A DNA stretch of 64,000 nt from Diorhabda sublineata (taxonomy: Eukaryota > Arthropoda > Insecta > Coleoptera > Chrysomelidae), in NCBI RefSeq assembly GCF_026230105.1, contig NC_079478.1, positions 34,177,653-34,241,652 on the forward strand. The letters are read 5' to 3'. The translations under genes were made by a program, and so were the position numbers. The notes under the pieces are model-generated. The model ran no database searches and was not told the DNA's origin. It worked only from the letters and a program-made list of their open reading frames with translations. Of the stretch, positions 38,601-51,200 are shown one piece after another. How positions within the stretch are numbered: position 1 is the stretch's first letter; each line of letters opens with the position of its first letter.

Positions 38601-41600
38601 GTTGTTAATTGAAAAAACAGTTATAATATTATGAAATATAAAAAAAATCAAATTTTGTTATAGATTATACTAAGGGTAACTTTATAACGTAACTTCAGGC
38701 TCTTATCGCATCCCTCCATCATACTTGCTCTTGTCAAAGACAATTTACAACTCGCTCTCCAACTTCAGAGTCCGTATGAACTCTTTTATATGAGGTGGAG
38801 GAGATCACACTCTCTCTTCAACAAATTTCTTTTCGAAATCATATTCTTCATGGTATTCTGTTCCATTAGATCCTTCCTGTTGTCTTGTGAGAAGATTTGG
38901 CATATTTTTTCTTAGATTCAGATTTTTCTTGGATCACAATACATTAACGTTCCAAGTGCTCAAGTCCTGAACTTGTTCTGCACGTCAATTCTCTTTCGGT
39001 TTCTTCCTTCTCTTGGAACCTTTTCTTGTAGGGACACTTTCCCATTTCACGGAAAGTTTCTTATGAACTCATTTCATCAAATCTACCATACAAACCATTT
39101 TGTGGAAGGAATTCAGTATTTAGGTGGTCTGTAGATTCTTCCTCTTCTGTCTCTTCCTCTTGCCGTTGATAACTTCCAAAGGATCTAGTCCTGGACACAT
39201 CCGATTCTTCCTTTTGTGGTAGGTGCAGTATTCTATATTGCAGAAAGATTTCTGAGGTGTAGTTACAAGTTAATGATATGGGAGCTGAATGCTTCGATAG
39301 CAAATACCTTCCCATGGCAAGTAATTTACCTGCAAGGTGCTTGTACAGGAGCCTCGTGGTAGTGAGTCAGTCAGTACTAATTGGCTTTCATAGTGGTTTT
39401 AGAACAATCTGTATAAAATTTGATGTTTAGCATCATGTTGAAAGCCTTTTCGATACCTATTTTTATTATTATATTATAATCTGAACTTGTATGTATCACC
39501 AGTGCCCTAATTGGACACGTTTTCATAGCTCCAGTGATGCATATTATTAGCAAGGATTTGTACTTTATGTACTAGGATGCTACTCTGACTTACTTTGCTC
39601 AATATTTTATGGTGACAGTTTTTATTCCTTTACCGACATGTTTATTCCAGACAAGATTGTTGTCAAAGGTTATTCCCAGATATTTGACTTCAGATTTTCA
39701 CTTTGTGGTAAATCCATCTAGAGAATTCAAATACATAAGTTGATTTTCCTAGTAAATGAGATAACAGTTGTCTTGGTTTGGTTTTTTTCAAGCCTCATTG
39801 GCTTTGTTAACGTGGGATAGGTTTCCAGTGGGACAGTAACTTACAAAAAAAACCAACTTCTGGTTACTATAATCACATTTCGTTCGTTCGTACTCTAGAT
39901 CCTTGTAAAGGTGTTCAAAATGTAAAACAAAGTTCCTTGAATATAACAAATTAATCCTGACTGAATGATTGCAATAGTTAATGTTTAAGGTGTAAAAAAT
40001 ATTGACGGTTAAGTTGTTGTCCATAGGTGATGGGAACTCAAAAAGTGCAAATGCAAAAAGTGGCTAGTAGTACGAGCGCAGTTGCTCAAACACAACAGCA
40101 GGGACAATGCGTCCAAGTATCTCAAGCTTTGATCGGTACTCAGCCCACTGCGCAAATTATCAATTCGATTCAAGTAAGCGTTTTATCAAAAAGAAAATTG
40201 TAGATTTTTTTTTGGTTGTAGTTAGAGCATCATCCATCTCCATGGTTTTTGTTTTGTTCATGTTTCGATAGTTTCTCATAGCGTCTTCGAAGTGTGATAC
40301 CTAGAACTAGATATCAGAATTGTTCATGGAAAATAAACACCCTCTATAATGAAGAACAAACCGTTTGAACCAATGTAGTAATTTGTGTGGAAAGTAGATT
40401 TCTGTTTTCGCGGAATAAGCTATTTGGTTTGGTATTTCTCATAATTGGATATACTCTTATATTTTTGTCATTTTGACAGCTAAAAAAGGGTATATCATTT
40501 ACATGTTGCTATAAAAATTTGAAAAAAATATTTAAATAAATTTGTTTAACTTGAAATTAGTGGAAACAACTCAAAATGTATTGGGAATCACTCAAAATTA
40601 TTTGAAAATACTAGAAATAAATAAAAAGTAACTCAAAATATCTCCAAATATATTGAAATAATTCAAAAACTTGAAAAAAAGAACTGAAAAACCTTGGAAT
40701 AAATAAAAATTTCTTAAAACATCTGAGGAGTAATTTGAAAAATCTTTAAATTCATTATAATCACTCAAAAAAATTAAAATTAATTGTGATAACTCAAAAT
40801 TACTTGAAATAACTGGAAACAACTAAAGTATAATCCAAAGTGTCTTCAAATATATTAAAAACTTTAAGAAAAAATTTAAAATAAATTGGATGAGTCCAAA
40901 ATTACTGGAAGTTAGTAATAAATGACGCAAAGTCAATTGAAACATCAAAATTTATTAAAAACGTTCAAAAAGTTCTGGAAAATAAATTGGAATCACTCTA
41001 AGTAAGAAGGATAAACAAAGGAATAATTTGAAAAATTAGAATCACTTCAAAAAACATTCATATAACTGTAAAAAGCTAAAAAATAACTAAACATATATTT
41101 AGAATATATTAGAATCTTTCAAAACCTCCCAAAAACAAATTTAAAATCAATATGACTAACTCAAAATTACTGAAACCAACTAAGAAATGACTTGAAGTGT
41201 TTTTAATATATCAAAATAACTTAAAAACCCCAAAAAATTTGAAAAATATTGGAATAACTCAAAATTACAGGAAATAACTGTTAAACAACTAAAGAATACC
41301 AAATAATATATTAGAATTATTCAAAAAATACAAAACAATAATTCAAAATCACTAGAAATAACTATAAATAATTAAAAAATAATTCAAAATGTCTTTAAAA
41401 ATATTAGAATCACTCAAAAAATCCGAAATAGTTGGTGATAATTCAAAGTTACTAGAAATAACTATAAATAGAAACACTAAAATCAGCTAGGGAAAAACTC
41501 AAAATGTCTTAGAGTATATTAGAATCACTCAACTAACCAAAATAGTTGGAGATAACTCAAAATCGCTGGAAATAGCTATTAATAACTGAGAATTAACTCA

Positions 41601-42252
41601 AAATGTTTTTAAATATATTATAATTTCTCAAAACCTCTTCAATAAATATAAAATGAATTGGAACAGGTCAAATTTATCTGAAAAAAACTAAAAACAGTTA
41701 AGATATAACTCCAAATATCTTTAAATATATTAGAATCACTTAAAACAAATATTTTCCAAAAACCCATTTTTTGAGAATAAATTTGCAACAAACTGGCCTC
41801 CGAAATCACCAAATTTATCCCAAAATGATTTTTTCCTGTTTCTATGAACTAATTCAGCGGCAAATAATCCAATTTTGTGGTAGAATTACAGCTAAACAGT
41901 TGGGAGACATTACGCTTAACAAATTTGATCCCTTATCCCAATAAGACTTTGTTTAATATAGTTCGTCATCTCTACTTCAAATTATCGAGTTTATTTTTGA
42001 AATTCTTTCCCCCAAAACAACTTTTTTATGACAAAAAAATGATCATAATTATTTGTTTCGAGTTTTGTCACAAATAACTCTTTAAATTCAATAAAAAGAT
42101 TCATTTTTGTGGATTCATCCAGTTAAACATTTTTCCACGTATAATTGATGGGCATTATTAAATTAAATATTTGCAGTGCAGCTTTCACCATCATCTATAA
42201 TAATCATTCAAATGCTTTGATCATTTTAATCATTTTAATTAAAATTTCGATC

Positions 42253-42285
<33 letters not shown>

Positions 42286-45200
42286 GTTTTAAACTTGTCT
42301 ATTTTTCCAGCAGAGCGGTCAACCGATGCAATTTGCAGCTCCGTGGCAATTCACAGCCGCAAATGGACTTCAACAAGTTTGGACTACAAACGGACTCCAA
42401 TCTCAAGCTCTACAGATCGCTCCTAATCCAATTTTTATTAGAGGTACACAAGCTGATGGTACTCCGGGTGCCGGGATGTTCATACAGCAGAATCCTCAAC
42501 CTGCCACTATTCAAACCCAACAAAATCGTAAGCATACTCCATTTTTTCATTTAATGTTATTAAAAATATTATTATTGCGTTTTTTTGGCTCTAAAAAATC
42601 AATCAATTGAAAGATTTTTTTTATATTTTGTTTTTATAGTGGATTTAAAGAAAAAAAATAAAGGTATATTAGTTTCAAGGCTTTAATTAGTAATAACTTT
42701 TCTATAAGTAATGGAATGAACGATTTAAATATAATATTCAAACAAAAATGTTTTTTTTTATATTTTTACAATTTAAAATTAATAATCATCAAATTAATAT
42801 AAACAAAAAAATCTATATCTAGGTTAGAATTTCTTAAAATTATAGGAAATGATTAAAAACAACTAAGGAATAGTTCAAAATGTCTATAAATATATTAGAA
42901 TCACTCAAAACCCACGATATTTGCCTAAACATATCTGCAAATGCTTCATAAATATCAAAAAATAAAGTTAGGTTAGTTTATAAGGTTTAAAACCATTTGA
43001 AATTTTGATACATTTTTCTAAGTTACCTTAACTTATTTTCCCTTCTGTCGTGTAAACTTTTGATAACAAAACTGATTTTCTCTAATATTCTAGTAGATTC
43101 TTGTCAAAACAATCTAGAACACTCTAGAATATTCGATAACTACATAGTCATATCGACAAAGGTCTTGATAAAAATGAAGAAGCAACAGTTATCAAATATT
43201 ATAATTTTCAAATTGAAATTTTGAATTTTCTTAAATCGTTTGTTACTTTCTTTTCCTTTTATACTCAATTTTATTTTTTCTGAATAATCTATCACTTTAT
43301 TTTCTCTCCTGTCATATTCTTCTTTCAAAGACAATCCAATTGTCTTTTGAGCATTCTGGTACTCTCTTGAATCAGTGAGTATAATCTGGAACATTTCAGA
43401 TTGTTCGATAACTTCGTAAATATAAAACCAGATGCCTTCAAACAACTGTTTATTGAAAATTTTGACGTTTTTCTAAATATTCTGTCACTTTATTTGCTAT
43501 CTTGTTATATTCTGCTTTCAAAAACAATCTAAATTTTTTTCAAATGTGTTCTGGTATTTTCTTAAATCAGTCAGAACAATCTAGAACATTTCAGAATGTT
43601 CGATAACGTAATTATATAGGTTACGACCTTAAAACAAATTGGGACCAATAAAACCCAAAGTTTATGACTTTTTACTGAAGATTTTAAAAGTTTTTCGAAA
43701 AAATATGTCACTTTATCACCTGTCCTGTCATATTCTGTTTTCATAGTCAATTCAATTGTCTTTTAAATATTCTGGTACTCTCTTATATCAGTCAAAACAA
43801 TCTTGAACATTTCGGAATGTTCGATAATAACATGATCATATTGCGAAAAGTCTTTAAAATCAAGGATTAAAAGCTTTAAGAGCTATTTAGAATATTAATA
43901 TGGACAACAAACTTACCAGACATTTATCTTGTTGATTATGACACTTCAAACTTGGTGGTTCCGAAACCTAAATTATTCTCAAAATTATCAATTCTATCAA
44001 AAATTTGAAATTTAAATAGATAAATAATGTGTTAATTAATTAAAACTGAAAGTTTAGTTATTTTTGTTCACATTGTTTATAATTCTGTACTCTTATCTGG
44101 TTTTTTATTTTATTTCAGAGACTATAGCAACACAAGGAACCGTCCAACAAATATCTAAACCTAGACCTGCCAATGAGAACATTCAACCCAAACAACAAAC
44201 AACTCGACCATTAAATATATTACCTTCCAATGCTGCTAATATAAGACCTGCAAGCTCAGTTTCTACACAGACTATTGGAGCTCAAACTCCAGTGAGTTTT
44301 AACTTAATCATAATTATATTAAAATTCATTATATATGGATAGTTATGGAAATTTGATATCTTTTACTCTCCTATAAACTGTTGAGTCGAAGTATATCAAC
44401 AATTTCCTAGATAATATCCGATGGAGATCTCTGTGAAATAGTTGTAAGTTTAAACTATTTCTTCGTTCCCCTCCCGACATTTCATTTGTTTAATTTATAT
44501 AAAATGTTGAAAATTTAATTACACCGCAAATCAAAATATTTTTTTGCTCGAATTTAAATTTTTCATCTAGGCTTCAATGGGGGGTAAACAAGTGGCTAAA
44601 ATTCGCACAAAAGCTCCTCAAATTCGTACCTCTCCTGCACCAAAAGCCGATGCAGCAAATCAAACTCAAATTAAACCGTATTCTAATATCCAACAGCAGC
44701 AGCAACAACAACAGCAACATCATATCGTTGGAAATAAGTGAGTCTCGCTTGTTCTTCTAAATGCAGAAATAGTTTATCGATATTTTTAAAATTAAATTAC
44801 ATTTTCAGGATGTTAGTTATGAGTACGAATGGTATGACGATGACTCCCGGTTCTCCGATGACGGCTGAGAAGGCTCAGCAACTGGCGAACCAAAATAAAA
44901 ACCAGCAACAGCAGTCGCAGAATAATCAGCAATCGACGCAACAGCAACAGGCTGTTATAATGCAACAGCAAATGCAACAACAAGCCATGCAACAATATCA
45001 ACTTCAACAACAGAGTCAACAGAATCAACAACAACAAGGGCAGCAAACTCAACAACATATTCAACCGAAGCCTATGATGAGTAAGCAATTTAAATTAAAA
45101 AAAAAAGAGATTTTAAAAACGGTTGAGAGTTTCTTATTTTAAATAAAGTCCAACTTCAACTTACTACTTTTATTTCCAACTACAGTGGGTTAATAGATAC

Positions 45201-48200
45201 AGTGTAGCCACATAAGAGTGGACGCTATGTTTAACCCAAACTACGACACAAAATAAATTATTTTTTTAGTTAAAAAGTTATTATGAAAAAAAACAAATGC
45301 TAAATTTTTTAATAAGGTCACTAAAACATTTTTCTTAACAAGACAACCGGGTAGTTTCAGTTTATTTATCCATAAAAATTAAGTATTTTTCTAATTCATT
45401 TATTAACTCGCTTTCCCTCTCGTCACGTTTTACTCTTACAACCAATTCTGTCTTCAATATTTTAGTTCATTATTCAAACACAGTTAGAAGTGTCCTGAGC
45501 ATTTCAGAACAATCGATACCTGCGTAATCATATAGGTAAAGGCATTAATTAAACACAATTGAAATTATAACACGTTTTACTGAATCACCTCCTGAGGTGC
45601 ACTGCTTTTACAACTGATTATTTCTCGAATATTCTCGTAGATTCCTAAAAAGTAGTCAGAACAATCTAGAACACTCTAGAATATTCGGTAACTACACAAA
45701 CGTATTGGCAAAGGTTTTAATACAAATCAACGATTTATAAAAATAATTTACTTTAAATTTTGACGTTTAATTCAATTATTTACCACTGTCTTTTCCTTTT
45801 TATCACATTTTCTGCTTTTATAGTCAATCTGATTTTTTTCGTGAAACAGTTTGAAACGTTTAACACACTTCAAAATATTCGGTTTATAACTTTTTACTAA
45901 AGATTTTAATATTTTTATAATGTTTATAATTTTTTATTGACGTTTTTCTAAATCTGTCCTTTATTTGCTCTCCTGTTATATTCAGCTTTCATAATCAATC
46001 TCTTCCAAATGTTCTGATACTTTCTTAAATCAGCCAGAACAATTTGGAACATTTCAAAATGTTCGATAACTTGGTATTTACATAGATAGTATCCTTAAAA
46101 CAAATTGGGACCGATAAAAATCAAAATGTTAAACTTTTTACTAAAGATTTTGACGTTTTTTTAAAATTAATTCATCAGTCATCTTATTTCCTTTTCTTTT
46201 TATATTAGATTTCCTCGAACACAGAATATTCATTAACTACTTACTTATAAAGGTGAAGATCGAGCTATAGGAAAAAGAAGAATAATCTAACGGATCAAAC
46301 AACACAAACTAACCTCATTACAATGTTTTAAAAAATTACTTGTCATTATAATATAATAATTTGAATAACTAGATAAGAATTTTTTGCTGCTGTCCTGTTT
46401 TTGTAACAAAACGACTTGATAACCCTTGTATTTACAAAAATCAATTTTGATTATTCGTTTATACCCTATAGTGACCTTATCCAGATCTATATTTACGCCT
46501 TAACTCATCTAATCTATCCAGATCTATTTTGGTTACCACCAGTCTCCCTACATCGTTCCAGTGCTTGATAGTTTAACCCAAAATACCCAAGTAACCATTT
46601 TATATATACTTACCCTCCAAAGCTACTCAGTCAAATAGGTTAAGTTAAATGATGACATGAATTTAATGTCTTTTAAAAACTTTTGACAGATATTTACAAA
46701 TAATATGGTTCTCAATTCATCCCTTTGAAGAGTATCCTTATTTTTGGACGTCGTATCAGCTCCAGAAATTAATGTACATAGTTTTTTTTCTACCTTGCAT
46801 ATTTCAATAAATGATATAATAACTTCTCATATCCAATAATTGAAAAACAATTAACTCTAGTGAAAAATATTTTTTTTTTAGTCCAAACGATACCAACGAT
46901 TCCCTCCCAACAGCTCCAGATGGCTGGAGATAGACCAATAATGCCCGTTGTTTCCATGTCACAAGCGAATGCTCAACAAGTTCAACAAATGCAGCAGCAG
47001 AACATCGGAACGTTACAACAGGGGCTTCCCTTACAGTCGAATCTAGCCGTTACCCAACAGCCCATGCAAATGAATATGCAACAGTTGCAACAGGTGATTT
47101 ACTTCATAATTTTAACAGTTTTTTAATAATTGAATAATAATTATCTTCTATCCTATTTTGATCTAACTCTAAACTTGAAAATAGATCACCATCTTCATCT
47201 TCTTAACTGATTGGTTTCTTGGACAAGTTGGACATTGTCCAATATTTCCGTATCTGCCCTTTCAAAGATCATAATAAAAAATTAGTTACTTTAGCTTTAA
47301 TTTAGATTCAATTAGGTTAGGTTGACTTAAGCTTCGATTAGGTAAGGTTTACTTAGGATCATACTAAAAACACATCAACTTGGCGTTTTTGGGATCGTAT
47401 ATTCCATTTATTTAGGGATACTCCTGGTTTTAGCAATAATTGGTTGACTTCCGGGTCGACTTTTTGAACTAGATTTATTTAATTAAATTAAAAGTGTCAT
47501 TTTGGGAATCCAGTTTTAGATGAAGGGGTATTTGGCTGGAAATGGAAAAGATTTCCAGTAAAGAAAAAGTCAAAAAGAATTATTCGTATATCCGTTGCTT
47601 TTAATAACTCAAAAACAATCAAACATGCTTCTTTAATTTGAAAATTATTTTTGATTCTTTTATGACGATAAAAAACAAAATTTTAATTGTTTTAGAACAA
47701 CCAGAAATTATATTTTTATCAAAATTGATTATTAATTCCTATAAAAAAACAAAAAATATTTTCCTATTCGAAACGCATCAATTAAAAACGATTTAAAAAA
47801 ATTCCGTTTTCAAAAAATTTCCACTGATTAACTTTAGTCCTAACAGATGGCTTTCCATTTTTCTATAACTGGTAGTAACAATTCTTGTCACTGTACAGTC
47901 GACAAAATGACATTCTTGAGCTTTCGCTCTACACCAGCGCCTCTAGTAGCAATATCTCCAATATAGTAATCTGTCATTTGTCATTTGTGTAATCTACATA
48001 TTATCGTAAAACCCTCGTATAAAAAACGTTATCGTACTCCCCGGTTTTTTTATTGGTTGTTTAAATAATAATATCTTCTTTGAAATCAAAGTTATTCATA
48101 GGCATATTTAGTTTTTTTTTTAATCTTTATGCTCGTTAGTCATATTCTTATCAAATATTAAATAACAAGGTTATAGTTTATTGTTTCACTTTAAGTGCCG

Positions 48201-51200
48201 AGAACGTCAGGAAGTAGTGTTGTTTATTTATAATCGTTTCTTTGATAATAACAAACTTGAATCTTAAATTATTGAATGTGATTTTGTAGGAAATTAAACT
48301 TATAATAATTTTAATATAAACAAAATCATTTTTAAGCAATGGAGTTTTCAATTCCAAGGTTAGTATTTATAATTACAAATTGAATAATTTATTTATCCAC
48401 GGTTTTTAAAAAGTAAATCCTAACCTAACCAAGTCTTAACGAAACCTTACTTAACCTAACTTAACATACTAAAATTTTAATGAAATCGGAAAGTTCGGTT
48501 AGGTTAGAATCCTTTCAAGGTACTTTTTGTCGTTTGAAGAATCAAAAGGGATGACGGGTGGTTGTGTTTTTTCAGACCGATTTTTTCCACTGTCCTATTT
48601 TGTTCTCTTTCATTTCTTTCAACGATTAATTTAATTATTAAAATCACTGAAAAATTATTACAATTATTTGATTGGTCAAACGAGAAAAAGTACCTGAAGG
48701 GATCTCAGCCTAACCAAATCTAACCTAACATACGAAAATTCTAACGAAAGTATAGGTTAGGATCACTTCAGGTACTTTTTCTCATTTGAAGTATCAAAAA
48801 GGGTGGGGGGTGGGGTGTTAAAACTGCAAGTGCAAACGGAAAAAAGTTCCTGAAGGGATGGTTTCCGTGCTCTATTTATATATTGGTGTTCACCGTAATT
48901 TTCTCTACAACATACTGAAATTTTAATGGAATTGAAGGGGTGTAACTTGATCTTGATAATAACCATAAATTCTCCACCATATATTGTAGCTTCTTGATAT
49001 AATTTTTTTTTAATAATTTTTCCGTAGAAGTAATTCATTTTCACTTTAATTTATGTAATTTTTGATTCGATGTAATTCATTACGAAAATCGTTTATTATT
49101 GTAGTTACAACAAATGGCACCACCGGGTACGATAATCGGTCAAATTCAGACAAGTCCTGCTCAACAATCGTCGATTCCGCAGGTATCGTCGAGTCCTGTG
49201 CAAATTCAGCAATTGCATCCCACAGCTACACAGCAAATCGCTATTACACAACCTCAGCAGGTTCACCTACCTCCTGCTGTAAGTGTACAGAAAGAAGTCC
49301 CATCCGAATCCAACTCTAGCGACAACAACGCCGTACAGAATAGTAATTTATCAACAGATGCAAAGGAAAACACAGTTGATGGTAAGTTAATATTAATGCG
49401 AATGAAAATGAAAAATATAGTTGCATCCGAGACCATTTACGTATGTTGTATCTTGTTTTCGTGTAAGTAGATTGTAATGATACTCACATTTTAAATTTTT
49501 ATTATAATAAAACGACAAATAATAAAAAGATAAAATAAATTCTGATACATTTTAACTTATTAGCGTGTTATATGTTGATGTTTGTGCGATTTCGAGGGTG
49601 GAAACTTTACTCTTGCCACTCTCCGGCGTACAATTTTGGCTAAAATTTATCTGTACTAAACACATCTCATATAGGAAACATTTTTATATACAAACAAGAA
49701 AATCTGGCATCAATGTTGTTAATTAGAATGTTTACATGGCTCTAGATTTTACTGGTGACACGTAATTGAACCAGGAAGATTTATTTTCAAAATAAGAATG
49801 AGCTTGTAGGTTTATTTATCGAATTTCTAAATATATATACCAATTTCTTTATGTTAATAAAATTTTCCATAATATCCTGATTATATGCAGGTGAGTTTTT
49901 TCTAGTCTCGATTACTGTTTCCGTTAGTTTTTCTCTACATTATATTTCGTTTATTCTACCCTTTTTTTCTCTGCTCTATTTGTTTCTAAAACTTTTCTTT
50001 TAGATCTTATAGTTTTACTTAAGCTATAAAAAAATAAATTTTTTATTACAGACCTGAAATTGAATAATTATTGATTAAAATGATGGAACTTAATCTACTT
50101 ACCTCGTATGTAATTTACACTAATAAATCTAGTTTGTTTATTTACTGGTATTTTTATGTTTAACACGTACCTGACTCAAAACCAATTTTTTTATATTTTC
50201 CGAAATGACTAGTTGGCGAATTTGTCAAAAAAAAATATAATCGCGTCAATTGAAATTGGATTTTTTCGTGATTGTTTCCTTTTTAAAGTGTTTTATTAGA
50301 GGCGACGAAATTTTGTTGAATATACGTATTTACATTATTGCTATCATGAAGATTATTTTATTTCTGCCTACAGGTCTGTATTTTAGTGCTACTAATTTTT
50401 TTTCTTCATTTTTTAATATAGTTTGAATTCATAATTGTCTTACCTAACCTCACAATAACTGCACTGACATTAGGTTCGTTCCAACCTGCTAGTCTCACCC
50501 GTCTTGGATGATATTTTCTGCGCAATCTCTACACGGCTCTTGTAACAGTACTTGTCATCGATGAAGTATCGAAAAGAACGTTCCAGTGATATTACTGTCA
50601 ATGTCAATTGTCAAAATAAATAATATGTTTAAAATTCCCGAACGCTTTTCTGATGTGTATTCTAAATAGGAAGAATTTTGTAAAATTCAATGCTCAACAG
50701 CAAATTATCGTTGGTGTGGAACTTGTTATCTTCCAAGTATTGAAAAGAAAATTCCGGAAACGGTTCACAAATGATACCTAAGTCAGTTGGAAGCACAAAA
50801 CAGAATTGTTCGTATAACGGCAAGAACACGTAACCTCCATTGCGCAGAATCGTCATCGTACCAAAGACGGTTTTTTTGATGACCAAGGTCGATAATTTTT
50901 GAAACAAAAAAAAAATAGTAGGATGGAACCTACTGGAAAAGGAGGAGATTATAATAAAATTGAAGGGAGAAATAATTTACGGACGATGTGAGGTCGGGAA
51001 GGGAAAGGGAGTGAGTTTTTAAGGGTAAAAAACGGTTTATCTCGATTTCCGGCAAAACTACAAGTCCTATGAAAAAAGTCGAATAGCTTCTATGAAATTC
51101 TCTTTGTTTTTCGAACTATATTATGATAAAAATAAATAAGTAAACAATTTTTATATTCCAGCTACTTCTACACAACCGGAATCGAAAGAATCTCCCCAAA

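Noticed and set aside
44813..45088. Leu-rich minus-strand frame of 91 codons
   Set aside because: It is the antisense of CAA/CAG Gln codons in a ph exon that is confirmed by splice sites, phase and homology.
50460..50907. Possible transposase or other gene in a ph intron (81-codon minus-strand frame)
   Set aside because: Composition is mixed and suggestive, but no motif of any family could be recognised, so no call is made.
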